64,000 nucleotides of DNA from Rhodocyclales bacterium (GCA_016215645.1 JACRIX010000013.1:1-64000), one strand, 5' to 3'; counted from the stretch's first letter, positions 8,748 through 17,101 are shown. Notes: generated by a model not told the origin, from the sequence alone. A program made the numbers and translations.

Positions 8748-9506
8748 GTGCATGCAAACGTCAAGCAAAACGTCGTACCGCTGATCACTCCCGGCCTCAA
8801 GGTCGCCTGTTCGCAATGCAACCTGCGCGAGCTGTGCCTGCCATTCGGCCTCGACGACACGGATATGGCGCGGCTGGACAGTTTGATCGGTGGCGGCCGC
8901 AAGCTCAAGCGCGGTCAGCATCTATACCGCGCCGGTGATCCGTTCGAATCCATCTTCGCGGTACGCTCCGGGTTCTTCAAGACCGATGTGCTCACCGAGG
9001 ACGGGCGCGACCAGGTCACCGGTTTCCAGATGGCCGGCGAGATCCTCGGCATGGACGGCATCAGCACGGAGCACCACACCTGCAATGCCGTGGCGCTGGA
9101 AGACAGCGAAGTCTGCCTGATCCCGTTTACCGAATTGGAGCTCCTCTCCAGCGAGATCCATTCACTTCAGCACCATTTGCACAAGGTGATGAGCCGCGAG
9201 ATCGTGCGCGACCATGGCGTGATGATGCTGCTCGGGACGATGCGGGCCGAAGAGCGCCTCGCCGCCTTCCTGCTCAATCTGTCACAGCGCTTCAGCGCGC
9301 GCGGCTATTCGCATACCGAGTTCCACCTGCGCATGACGCGCGAAGAGATCGGCTCCTATCTCGGGCTGAAGCTCGAAACCGTGAGCCGGGCGTTTTCGCG
9401 TTTTCAGGATGAGGGGCTGATCTCGGTGCAGCAGAAGCACGTGCGCATCCTCGATCTGCCCCGGCTCAAGAGCCTGCTGGCCCCGCCCGACGGGCGTATC
9501 GCCTAG
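8748..9506 (+). CDS. fnr: FNR oxygen-sensing transcription regulator
   Basis: 252 aa. Cysteines at 21, 24 and 30 (CSQCNLRELC) plus C112 match the four [4Fe-4S] ligands of FNR. A cyclic-nucleotide-like barrel, dimer helix and helix-turn-helix follow, with ETVSRAF, the E-S-R triad that reads TTGAT half-sites. The start is GTG at 8748; a stop lies 7 codons upstream, so there is no earlier start. It ends in a 4-bp convergent overlap with the SirB2 gene. Confidence 0.93.
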   Translation: MHANVKQNVVPLITPGLKVACSQCNLRELCLPFGLDDTDMARLDSLIGGGRKLKRGQHLYRAGDPFESIFAVRSGFFKTDVLTEDGRDQVTGFQMAGEILGMDGISTEHHTCNAVALEDSEVCLIPFTELELLSSEIHSLQHHLHKVMSREIVRDHGVMMLLGTMRAEERLAAFLLNLSQRFSARGYSHTEFHLRMTREEIGSYLGLKLETVSRAFSRFQDEGLISVQQKHVRILDLPRLKSLLAPPDGRIA

Positions 9507-9892
9507 GCCAGTTTCGCCAGCCAGCCCCACGGCTGGCGCGATAGCGCCACCGACGCGATCCAGCCAAACACCACCAGCGAGGCAAACCAGCACGCAATGC
9601 GCAGGCGACGTGAATTCGCCTCGCGCAAAGCCAGTGCGCCGAGAATGATATAGGCAATGACGCCGAACACCTTCGCCGTCACCCAGTCGGCAAAGAACGG
9701 ATACTGCCCGGACATCGCCGCCAGCGTCAGCGCGGCGACCAGCAGCACGGTGTCATTGACGTGCGGCAAAACCCGCATCCAGCGTGCCTTGCGCAGCGAA
9801 GAATCGTTCATCATCAACAGGCCGCGCAGGAAAAATCCGCTGACACTCAGCACCACGCTGATCACATGCACGTATTTGACAATGATGTACAT
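9503..9892 (-). CDS. SirB2-family inner-membrane protein
   Basis: 129 aa with four predicted membrane helices. It starts YIIVKYVHVISVVLSVSGFFLRG and contains MRVLPHVNDTVLL, both conserved in the SirB/YchQ family. Function is unknown; relatives are often found beside heme or respiration genes. Three bases separate it from the upstream nnrS-family gene, so they form an operon. Confidence 0.82.
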   Translation of the reverse strand: MYIIVKYVHVISVVLSVSGFFLRGLLMMNDSSLRKARWMRVLPHVNDTVLLVAALTLAAMSGQYPFFADWVTAKVFGVIAYIILGALALREANSRRLRIACWFASLVVFGWIASVALSRQPWGWLAKLA

Positions 9893-9895
9893 GCT

Positions 9896-10822
9896 CTAGC
9901 CCGATTGACCGTCTGCCCGTGGACGCCAGAGCGCGGGCGCGTAGGCGAAAGCCCAAACGCCGAAGGCACCCAGCCAGGCAAGCGCACCATGCAGCACCGC
10001 GACCATGCGATTGCCGGTCATTCCGCGTTGCCACCAAAGCCAACTCAGTGTGCCGGCGGCAAGCATCGCCGGAAAATCCACCAGCCAGATCAAGTCCCTC
10101 TGATCGAAAGCACTCAGCGCGCCGTGCGCGATGCTACCCGCCAGCAAGATCCGCAGGGCCCACACCGGCCTCCGCGCGACGTAGCCGCGGGTTGCCGCCG
10201 ACGTAAAGAAAGGCAGCATCCGGTGAGTAACGGTGACAAACACAGGCATCAGGAAACCCCAGATCGTCAGGGATAGTCCCAGGCGTCCCCAGAAAACGTC
10301 GTCGCTTGCTGCTTGAACCACGTAGGCACCGATACCCGCTGCGCCCAGCCAGGTGGCAAGTGCAGCATACGCGATGTGTTCGCGGCCAATGGCCGGCAGC
10401 ATGGCAATACGCGTCAAAATCCGCGCCACCATCACCCACCCGGCAAAGACGATAACCAGTCCGACACTCAGGGCGACGGGGGCAAGCAGTCCGGCCCATA
10501 CAAATACCCAGCCCGTGGCCAGGGTGAGGAACGGCAGCAGGAACTCGCGCTGGCCAAGATCGCCTGCACCTTGCCAGCCGGGTCCGGCGGTAAGGATGAA
10601 GCCATAGATGAACCAGGGGAAAACCCCGCTACCCATCAGCAACGCATGCCATACGGACTGAGGCAGCACAGTCAGCAAGGGCCATATCGGCACGGGCCAG
10701 AAACCGGCATAATGCCCACCTGTTTGCAGCGACCAGAAGCCCATGGCCAGCAATGCCTGCACGGTGCCGCCGAGAAACATCACTCGATGCGGCGCGGCGA
10801 AAAAACTGGCCCGGAACATCAT
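9896..10822 (-). CDS. nnrS: NnrS family heme-copper-type membrane protein
   Basis: About 308 aa, multiple membrane helices. It begins MMFRASFFAAPHRVMFLGGTVQALLAMGFW and has HAMLMG-type and MHRMLPFFT-type (THRMLPFFTSAATRG) blocks. NnrS proteins bind heme and copper and protect against nitric oxide or help growth on nitrate and nitrite. The family is usually about 390 aa, so this is a shorter member. The start is set at the first ATG of the MM pair because earlier in-frame codons overlap the divergent dnr gene. Operon with SirB2. Confidence 0.85.
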   Translation of the reverse strand: MMFRASFFAAPHRVMFLGGTVQALLAMGFWSLQTGGHYAGFWPVPIWPLLTVLPQSVWHALLMGSGVFPWFIYGFILTAGPGWQGAGDLGQREFLLPFLTLATGWVFVWAGLLAPVALSVGLVIVFAGWVMVARILTRIAMLPAIGREHIAYAALATWLGAAGIGAYVVQAASDDVFWGRLGLSLTIWGFLMPVFVTVTHRMLPFFTSAATRGYVARRPVWALRILLAGSIAHGALSAFDQRDLIWLVDFPAMLAAGTLSWLWWQRGMTGNRMVAVLHGALAWLGAFGVWAFAYAPALWRPRADGQSG

Positions 10823-10881
10823 GAATACTGTGACAGCCGAGACGCCCCGCCAGCTACCGCAGTCCGACAACGAATTCGACC

Positions 10882-11577
10882 ATGAGCGAAACCCGCCTCG
10901 ACATTCCCCAAATCCTTTCGCGCCTGCCATTGTTCCAGGAACTGGTGCCGGAACAATTGGCAAAGCTCGAAACGGCGTGCCGCGAGCGCCGACTTTCCAA
11001 GGGCTCGATGCTGTTCCAGAAGGGTGATCCCGCCAAGGGATTTTTTGTCGTGGTGTTCGGCCAGATCAAGCTTGCCTTTCCTTCGGCGCAGGGCAATGAA
11101 AAAGTAGTGCAGATCGTCGGGCCCCGCCAAAGCTTCGGCGAAGCGGTAATGTTCCTCGACCTGCCCTGCCCGGTGTTTGCCGAGGCGCTGGTCGATAGCC
11201 TGCTGCTCCAAATCGGCAGTGGCCCCGTGTTCGATCTGCTGGAAACCGATCCGCTGTTTGCGCGGCGCATGCTGGCCGGCCTGTCGATGCGCCTGCATTC
11301 CCTGGTACAGGATGTCGAAACCTATTCCCTGCGTTCGTCGGCGCAACGGGTGGTCGGCTACCTGCTGCAACATTGCCCGCCAAACGAAGCCGAGTGCGAG
11401 GGTTCGTTCGATATCTCCCTGCCAACATCGAAGCAGGTGATTGCCTCGCGCCTGAACCTGACGCCGGAAACCTTGTCCCGAATCTTTCATGACCTTGCCG
11501 CCAATGGCCTGATCGCGGTCAGTGGCAAGCAGATCACCATCAACAACGCAAAACGCTTGCGCGAATTTGATCTCTGA
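10882..11577 (+). CDS. dnr: Crp/Fnr-family regulator of the DNR/NnrR (NO-sensing) type
   Basis: 231 aa. It has a cNMP-binding-like barrel without FNR cysteine ligands at the N-terminus, a dimer helix (LHSLVQDVETYSLRSSAQR) and a helix-turn-helix with ETLSRIF. Layout and phrases such as GEAVMFLDLPCP resemble DNR of Pseudomonas, a heme-dependent NO sensor. It is divergent from nnrS and convergent with another NnrS-like gene, so NO-linked control of these neighbours is inferred. The 3' end overlaps the convergent gene by 38 bp. Confidence 0.8.
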   Translation: MSETRLDIPQILSRLPLFQELVPEQLAKLETACRERRLSKGSMLFQKGDPAKGFFVVVFGQIKLAFPSAQGNEKVVQIVGPRQSFGEAVMFLDLPCPVFAEALVDSLLLQIGSGPVFDLLETDPLFARRMLAGLSMRLHSLVQDVETYSLRSSAQRVVGYLLQHCPPNEAECEGSFDISLPTSKQVIASRLNLTPETLSRIFHDLAANGLIAVSGKQITINNAKRLREFDL

Positions 11578-12835
11578 AGCGGCGATAGCTGCGCATCGCC
11601 AGCGTCAGATTCCATGCCAGCCAGGCACAGGACGCGGAAAACACAAGGCCCGCCACCTCGGCCAGCGATGGCAGCCAGACAGCCGCCAGCAGGAGCAGTA
11701 CCGCCAGCACGTGCAGGCGAAACTGCGCTGTCATCGAGTCACCCGGGATCATCTTCTTCATGTTGGGTACCGCCGAAATCGGCGCACCCAGCCTCTGCAG
11801 GTGCAGCCAGTTGAGGAAGGGGATGATCTTGTACATCATTCCCGAAATCGTGGAAACGAAGACCCCGGGGAAAACGAGCATGCCCAGCCAGACCGCGGCA
11901 CGCGGGTCGTCGGAAATTGTCGGATCGATTGCCATCGCCGTGCCGGAGATCGCAAAAACCAAAAGTGCGATCATTGCCACGCGAAAGTTCAAGGAAGTCG
12001 CGTCGTTGATTTTTCTGCGGCGGGTGTATTGCAGCCGGAGCGTCATCGACGCAAAGGCCACACACAGCAGGGAGACGGGCACGCCGAAGGCCTGCGCCGG
12101 ACGCAGGTCATCGCGAAACCAGAGCCCCGACCAGAGAAGCAGCATCACCAGCAAAAGTGGGCCGAACCAGCGGGCGAACCATAGTGGGTAAGGATTCGTG
12201 AGTTGGAACATGGGCACCACAAAATAGGACACGGCGGCAACCAGCATCAACGCCCATCCGCCCAGGCCCCAGGCCAGGTGCACATTCGTCAGTTCGATGA
12301 TCGGCAAGTCCAAACCACGTGCCAGGGCTTCGGCCAACAGCGCCCCCAGCAAGACCGTAACAGCCAGGCCCGCCACGGCGATACGCATGGTCCACAGCGT
12401 CATACCCGTTGCAGGCGTACGCCACAATGCCAGCAACACGACGCCGACGAATATTCCAACGCCGGCCAGTAGTGCAGGCACCGCGGCGGACAACAGGACC
12501 GGGGCACTGAAGTGGAAGCCGGCGACGAGCAACAACGCCCCTAGTATCAGTAGTGGTTGAATTGCGTTGGCGACCCAAAGAGAACGCCAGACATTTCCGC
12601 CCACGGCGACCGGGATGAACTGGAACATCGCCCCGCTCATCGCCTGAAGCATGAAACCAACGGCGATCAGGTGCACCAGCGCAAGGGTGTCAGGCGACCA
12701 GCGCGACGCGAGAACGTCGCCACCCGACCAGGCGAGCAACAAGCCGGCGAGTACGCCGAACCACGGTGCGACCAGGAAGAACCGGTAAGGTACCGATATC
12801 GGCGGTGCCTGTTCAAAGGAAAGGCTCGGATGCAT
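11540..12835 (-). CDS. Twelve-helix membrane protein, NnrS / oxidase-subunit-I-like
   Basis: 431 aa, about 12 hydrophobic segments. Conserved-looking histidine blocks are HLIAVGFMLQAMSGAMFQF and HLAWGLGGWALMLVAAVSYF, and the latter recalls helices of heme-copper oxidase subunit I or NnrS. No catalytic CuB triad could be recognised. It is the last gene of a hemerythrin-DUF2249 operon typical of NO-exposed denitrifiers. An NO-stress role is inferred; the precise function is unknown. Confidence 0.72.
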   Translation of the reverse strand: MHPSLSFEQAPPISVPYRFFLVAPWFGVLAGLLLAWSGGDVLASRWSPDTLALVHLIAVGFMLQAMSGAMFQFIPVAVGGNVWRSLWVANAIQPLLILGALLLVAGFHFSAPVLLSAAVPALLAGVGIFVGVVLLALWRTPATGMTLWTMRIAVAGLAVTVLLGALLAEALARGLDLPIIELTNVHLAWGLGGWALMLVAAVSYFVVPMFQLTNPYPLWFARWFGPLLLVMLLLWSGLWFRDDLRPAQAFGVPVSLLCVAFASMTLRLQYTRRRKINDATSLNFRVAMIALLVFAISGTAMAIDPTISDDPRAAVWLGMLVFPGVFVSTISGMMYKIIPFLNWLHLQRLGAPISAVPNMKKMIPGDSMTAQFRLHVLAVLLLLAAVWLPSLAEVAGLVFSASCAWLAWNLTLAMRSYRRFRDQIRASVLRC

Positions 12836-12849
12836 CCGTTCGAAATCTT

Positions 12850-13071
12850 TCAGTCTGCCGGTTTGCGAATGCGTATCTCGCGCGTCCCCTCGGGGAGCAG
12901 GTTGTCGGTCCAGACGTAGCCGTTGTTCCTGAGTATGTTGAACAGGGGATGAGGCTGACAGTAGAGCAGCAGCAATATGTCATCGTCGGCACCTAGCCGA
13001 TCAAGCGCCTCCAGCGTGCGCTCCATGGGCTCGGGTGGTTGCAAATCCCGCCCGTCAATGATGATGGTCAT
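12850..13071 (-). CDS. DUF2249 domain protein
   Basis: 73 aa, a compact alpha/beta domain: MTIIIDGRDLQPPEPMERTL, LLLYCQPHPLFNIL, and a C-terminal REIRIRKPA strand. The pattern matches DUF2249, a TusA-like fold often found alone or fused to hemerythrin or NnrS-associated proteins. No Cys-Pro TusA motif is present. The start overlaps the hemerythrin stop by 4 bp (ATGA), so translation is coupled. Confidence 0.8.
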   Translation of the reverse strand: MTIIIDGRDLQPPEPMERTLEALDRLGADDDILLLLYCQPHPLFNILRNNGYVWTDNLLPEGTREIRIRKPAD

Positions 13072-13505
13072 GAAGCGACCAGCCTTTGGGCAATCGAGTT
13101 GCCAATATCGGTACCGCCGAGTGCGCTGTCACACATGGGATAGAGGATGTTCTCCTCCTTCATGTTGTGCTGCTGCATCATGATCAACAAGGTCTCGGCA
13201 GTCCCGCCAAAACCATCGCTGTCACGATCCACAAGCGCCAGCTTCATCTGGGCCAGCAGGTCACGCATCTGGCGATGCTCGCCGCGCATGACCTCGGTAG
13301 GGCCGGAGCTCATGCCCGTCGCGGACTCGAACGCCGGAAACAAAACTTCCTCTTCACTGAGGAAATGGGTCTCAAGCTGGCCGGCGAACGACGCAAAGGC
13401 CTTGGCACCGGCTGTCCAGTCGCCATTGCTACAGGCTTCTTCGGCATCGGCGAAAATTTCATCACAGTGCTTGTGATGTTGAAACAGCGGCTGTGTGGTC
13501 GACAT
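13068..13505 (-). CDS. Hemerythrin-domain (HHE) protein
   Basis: 145 aa four-helix bundle with metal-ligand spacing H (QHHKHCDEIF), H-x3-E (ETHFLSEEEVLFP), H (RGEHRQMRD) and H-x3-E (QQHNMKEENILYP), i.e. a di-iron O2- or NO-binding hemerythrin. The start ATG at 13505 has GGAGC upstream. A longer in-frame reading to 13580 would run into the FNR-like box and is rejected. First gene of an operon with DUF2249 and the 12-helix protein. Confidence 0.85.
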   Translation of the reverse strand: MSTTQPLFQHHKHCDEIFADAEEACSNGDWTAGAKAFASFAGQLETHFLSEEEVLFPAFESATGMSSGPTEVMRGEHRQMRDLLAQMKLALVDRDSDGFGGTAETLLIMMQQHNMKEENILYPMCDSALGGTDIGNSIAQRLVAS

Positions 13506-13566
13506 TGTTTTTGCTCTGCTCCGGTTGTACATGTGCCGATTCTGGCGGCAGCATACGCCCGCAACA

Positions 13567-13580
13567 TTGACACCGGTCAA
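13567..13580 (-). promoter_or_regulatory. FNR/DNR box upstream of the hemerythrin operon
   Basis: TTGACACCGGTCAA, a dyad with TTGAC half-sites preferred by DNR/NNR-type regulators. On the minus strand a CAGAAT -10-like hexamer follows 22 bp later, the class II geometry, and the gene starts 62 bp from the box. Confidence 0.7.
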
Positions 13581-13653
13581 GCGGTACCCCTGTTAAATGC
13601 CCCTCATAGTTGAGAGCGGTGAGGCAAACCCCTAAGGCCCCACAACTGCCCGA

Positions 13654-15387
13654 TCAGGGCTCAAGAACGTAGGTTCCAGGAGCGTCCGCAAGTGCCGGGT
13701 ATGTATTGGTCGCAACCGAAGGAGCCGCCACAAGCGGTCCGGATTGCGGCTTGAGCCAGGCCATCCAGTCCTCCCACCAACTGCCGTGGCGGAATTCCGC
13801 CTGATCGAGCCATTCGTCCGGCGTGTCATGCCTTTCCACCTTGCCCACATGGAAATCCCGCTTCGGCGGATTGACGACCGGATTGACGATACCCAGGATG
13901 TGCCCTGAGGTCGAAAGCACATAGCGTCGCGGACCCGCAACAAAATTGTTGATCCGGAATGTCTGGCGCCAGGGCGCGATGTGATCGTCTTCAGCCGATA
14001 CCGCATAGAGCGGCTGGGATATCCGTCCGAGATCGATCTTTTCGCCGGCCAGTGTCAGCGCATCCTTCTTGATCAGCAGGTTCTCAAGGTAGAAGTTGCG
14101 CAGATACCATGAATGCATTGCAGCCGGCATGCGCGTGGAGTCCATGTTCCAGAAAAGGACATCAAAAGCCGGCGGGGCTTCACCAAAAAGATAGCCACGC
14201 ACCACATAGTGCCAGACCAGACTGTTGGAGCGCAGCAGGCGGAAAGCCGAGGCCATTTCCTTGCCGTCGAGGTAGCCTTTTTCGGCCATCGACTTCTCCA
14301 GCCACTTGATGCTGCTTTCATCGAGAAAAACCTCAATGTCGCCAGGTTTGTGGTAGTCAACCAGGGTGGTAAGCAGGGTCACCGTCGCCACCGGCACATC
14401 CTTGGCGGCGTACTTCGCGTTGGCCCACGCCACCCAGGCGCTTAATGCCGCGCCTCCGATGCAATAGCCGACCGCGTGTACCTTGGGCGATCCCGTGACG
14501 CCGCGCGCGGTCTCGATGATCTGACCGACGCCTTCCATCAGATAGTCGTCAAATGTTACATCGCGCATCTCGACAGTCGGATTTTTCCAACTGGTGATGT
14601 AGACATCAAAGCCCTGGTCGACCAAAAACTTGACCATGCTCTTCTTCGGGTTGAGGTCAAGCACGTAGAACTTGTTGATCCAGGGCGTGACGATGACGAT
14701 CGGAGTCTGCTGGACCTTCTCGCGCGTCGGTGTGAAATGAATGACTTCGAGCAGCCGATTGCGGAACACGACCTTGCCCGGCGTCGTCGCCAAATCCTTG
14801 CCGACGGTAAAATCCGTCGGTCGCGCCATTTGCACGTCGCCCGCCTGGAAGTCGGTGATGAAATTGTTGAAGCCCTTGAGCAAACTTTCGCCATGGGTTT
14901 CCATGGCCTTCTGCATGGCGGCGGGATTGCTCACGAGAAAATTCGTCGGCGCCATCGCATTGAGCCACTTGCGCCACCAGAATGCCGCCCGGCGCCGATC
15001 TCGATTCGATAGCCCCGGCGTGTCATACAGCATGTCCTGCACCTGACGAGTCAGCGTCAGGTACCACTCCTTGACGATATCCCAGGTTGCGGAATCGTTC
15101 CAGACCGGATCGGCGAAACGGGTGTCATCGGGGTTTGGCGACACCACATCCTTGCTTGGCATGCCCAGCGCCCGATTCCATGAATGAACCTGAAGATCCC
15201 ACATCCTGGCGGAAAATGTCGCGAGCGCCTCGGACATTTCCTGGGGATGAGACAACCATGCCAATTGCGCATGCAACAAGGGGGTAGTCATGCCAATCGG
15301 ATCGACCTTTGCCTCGACCGCCTGATTCACCGCACGCCACGCCGCCTGGGGGGTAGCCGGACCCTTGTTTTGCTTGCTCGCACGCAT
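13654..15387 (-). CDS. phaC: Class I poly(3-hydroxyalkanoate) synthase
   Basis: 577 aa, the class I PhaC length. The lipase-like nucleophile box is GYCIGGAAL (catalytic Cys about residue 320). Other conserved stretches are PWINKFYVLDLNPKKSMV, FDVYITSWKNP, and the C-terminal AEDDHIAPW and SGHILGIVNP carrying catalytic Asp and His. It polymerises (R)-3-hydroxyacyl-CoA on granules. ATG 15387 is chosen for its AAAAGGA site; an upstream ATG lacks one. Divergent from a usp gene around an FNR box. Confidence 0.95.
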   Translation of the reverse strand: MRASKQNKGPATPQAAWRAVNQAVEAKVDPIGMTTPLLHAQLAWLSHPQEMSEALATFSARMWDLQVHSWNRALGMPSKDVVSPNPDDTRFADPVWNDSATWDIVKEWYLTLTRQVQDMLYDTPGLSNRDRRRAAFWWRKWLNAMAPTNFLVSNPAAMQKAMETHGESLLKGFNNFITDFQAGDVQMARPTDFTVGKDLATTPGKVVFRNRLLEVIHFTPTREKVQQTPIVIVTPWINKFYVLDLNPKKSMVKFLVDQGFDVYITSWKNPTVEMRDVTFDDYLMEGVGQIIETARGVTGSPKVHAVGYCIGGAALSAWVAWANAKYAAKDVPVATVTLLTTLVDYHKPGDIEVFLDESSIKWLEKSMAEKGYLDGKEMASAFRLLRSNSLVWHYVVRGYLFGEAPPAFDVLFWNMDSTRMPAAMHSWYLRNFYLENLLIKKDALTLAGEKIDLGRISQPLYAVSAEDDHIAPWRQTFRINNFVAGPRRYVLSTSGHILGIVNPVVNPPKRDFHVGKVERHDTPDEWLDQAEFRHGSWWEDWMAWLKPQSGPLVAAPSVATNTYPALADAPGTYVLEP

Positions 15388-15479
15388 GACAATTCCTTTT
15401 ATCAACCCGCGTCGCGTCGCGCGACGCAACGAGTGATGTTATTTTGCTCCTTGCTCCCGCACCCACGCTCGCGGGACCG

Positions 15480-15493
15480 TTGACCTTGATCAA
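15480..15493 (+). promoter_or_regulatory. FNR box in the phaC-usp divergent region
   Basis: TTGACCTTGATCAA. On the plus strand a TAGGCT -10-like hexamer follows after 21 bp (15515-15520), the spacing of FNR class II promoters, pointing to control of usp. It is also 93 bp ahead of phaC. Confidence 0.72.
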
Positions 15494-15548
15494 TCTCCTT
15501 GTTATTTAGTAGGCTAGGCTAGTTTTACTACCCAAAGGATCCACTTCC

Positions 15549-15992
15549 ATGTTCAAACATATCCTCGTTCCGACTGACGGCTCGCAACTTTCCTCCGACA
15601 CGGCAAGGCGCGCCATAGCCTTTGCCAAGGAAACACGCGCCAGGGTGACGTTCTTTTTTGCCAAGCCGGACTACCCTGTGGCGTTTTATGGCGAGGGCGC
15701 CTTGATCGACCCGACAACGCCGGACAAGTTCGCCGACATGGCGGAGCAACAGGCCAAGGAAATTCTCGCAAGCCATGAAGCCATGGCAATAGCCGAGGGA
15801 GTCGAATGTAGCTCGACCACCTCCGTCAGCGATGTTCCCTATGAGGCCATCATTGGCGCTGCGGAACAATCCGGCGCGGATCTCATCTTCATGGCTTCGC
15901 ACGGCCGTCGGGGCATCAGTGGGTTGTTGCTGGGTTCGGAAACACAAAAAGTTCTGACCCATTCGAAAATTCCGGTTTTGGTTTACCGCTAA
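15549..15992 (+). CDS. Universal stress protein (UspA family)
   Basis: 147 aa single Usp domain. It starts MFKHILVPTDGS, and the ATP-loop motif near the C-terminus is GRRGISGLLLGSETQKVL (G-x2-G-x-GS-like). Cytoplasmic. Usp genes of this kind are commonly induced by FNR/ANR on oxygen depletion, in agreement with the box at 15480. The next hemerythrin gene starts 23 bp later, probably the same transcript. Confidence 0.92.
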   Translation: MFKHILVPTDGSQLSSDTARRAIAFAKETRARVTFFFAKPDYPVAFYGEGALIDPTTPDKFADMAEQQAKEILASHEAMAIAEGVECSSTTSVSDVPYEAIIGAAEQSGADLIFMASHGRRGISGLLLGSETQKVLTHSKIPVLVYR

Positions 15993-16015
15993 CCGGGCCC
16001 CGCAAGACCGGGGAA

Positions 16016-16633
16016 ATGCTCAATTCGGGCCTGAACACTATCTACGACGAGCATCGTTCGCTCGGCGCGGTGGTTCAAGGGTTGCTCTATCTGGTCGGTG
16101 GGTATCGTCGCGACGCGATGGAACCCGACTTCACCTTGCTGCGTTCCATCGTCTTCTATCTTGACGAGTTCCCGCAGAAGCTTCACCATCCGAAAGAAGA
16201 GGCCTATCTGTTCGCCAAGCTACAGATTCGCACGCGAACAGCCGACAAGGTCATCGCGCAACTCCGGCACCAGCACCACGCTGGCATGCGGTATGTCGAA
16301 GACCTTCACAAGACTCTGGACAAGTACGAAATCGATGGATCGCCCGCTCTTGCCGCCTTCTCGGATGCCGTTGAGGGATTTGCCGTCGACATACTTCAGC
16401 ATATGGCGCTGGAGGAAAGCACCCTGCTACCGCTGGCAAGTCGGCATCTGACCGGTGAGGATTGGGTGGAAGTTGGCGTGGCCTTCGGCAAGAACGGCGA
16501 CCCGCGCTTCGTTGCCGATGCCGACCATGCGTACGCTGACCTATTCCGCCGGCTGATCAATGTTACCTTGCCTTCGGGAGCGGGGAGTTGTACCGGCAGC
16601 CAGCCGGCGGACGGAAACGCCCCGGATCGTTGA
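16016..16633 (+). CDS. Hemerythrin-domain (HHE) protein
   Basis: 205 aa. HHE ligands appear in IYDEHRSLGAVV, LHHPKEEAYLF, LRHQHHAGM and LQHMALEESTLLPLA, so a full di-iron site is plausible. About 35 extra C-terminal residues are low-complexity (SGAGSCTGSQPADGN). Downstream of usp and likely co-induced under low oxygen; O2, NO or redox sensing or scavenging are the options. GGGGAA precedes the ATG. Confidence 0.85.
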   Translation: MLNSGLNTIYDEHRSLGAVVQGLLYLVGGYRRDAMEPDFTLLRSIVFYLDEFPQKLHHPKEEAYLFAKLQIRTRTADKVIAQLRHQHHAGMRYVEDLHKTLDKYEIDGSPALAAFSDAVEGFAVDILQHMALEESTLLPLASRHLTGEDWVEVGVAFGKNGDPRFVADADHAYADLFRRLINVTLPSGAGSCTGSQPADGNAPDR

Positions 16634-16638
16634 AGTCC

Positions 16639-16887
16639 CTAGCCCGGATCCTTGCGGGAACGATTGAGGTCACTCGGACCCAATTGCAGGAACCATGTCA
16701 TCAGGCTGGATGCGGCGCAAACGATCCAGAAACCGAGGAAGCCAATCGAGTAGGTTGCCAACTTTGAAAAATGTACCGGCTGGCCGAAGAAATAGAGCTC
16801 CTGCGGGTCAATCACAGTGAAGAATACACCTTCGGCCATTCCCGCCACCACGAACGAAGGCCACAACACTAAGAGTACCTTGAGCAT
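16639..16887 (-). CDS. Small two-helix membrane protein in the ccoG-ccoH cluster
   Basis: 82 aa with two hydrophobic segments (KVLLVLWPSFVVAGMAEGVFF and TYSIGFLGFWIVCAASSLMTW) and a charged basic tail (LNRSRKDPG). A strong GGGGAGA ribosome site precedes it. It is the last gene of ccoG-ccoH-DUF3149-this gene. I do not recognise a named family. Co-occurrence with cbb3 accessory genes suggests an assembly or subunit role, untested. Confidence 0.7.
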   Translation of the reverse strand: MLKVLLVLWPSFVVAGMAEGVFFTVIDPQELYFFGQPVHFSKLATYSIGFLGFWIVCAASSLMTWFLQLGPSDLNRSRKDPG

Positions 16888-16929
16888 TCTCGTCTCCCCG
16901 GCTAACCGTGTATGAACAGCGAAACTCGC

Positions 16930-17070
16930 CTATTGAGCGTTTCGCGCATCTTCCTCGGCATGCTTTTTCACAAATCCAACCAGGTAAATAGCCATCACTA
17001 TCACAAAGCCGATAGTAAACAGGCTGAGCAGGCCAATGTCGCTACCAATCAAGAGCTTCAGTGCTTCCAT
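16930..17070 (-). CDS. DUF3149 mini membrane protein
   Basis: 46 aa with one membrane helix: MEALKLLIGSDIGLLSLFTI then YLVGFVKKHAEEDARNAQ. This pattern fits DUF3149, short proteins of beta- and gammaproteobacteria. AAGGAGG lies 8 bp before the start, an almost ideal ribosome site, so the short reading is preferred over a longer one. It sits between ccoH and the 82-aa protein. Confidence 0.75.
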   Translation of the reverse strand: MEALKLLIGSDIGLLSLFTIGFVIVMAIYLVGFVKKHAEEDARNAQ

Positions 17071-17101
17071 GATGATGCCTCCTTCAGGTTGATGAATGAA
17101 A

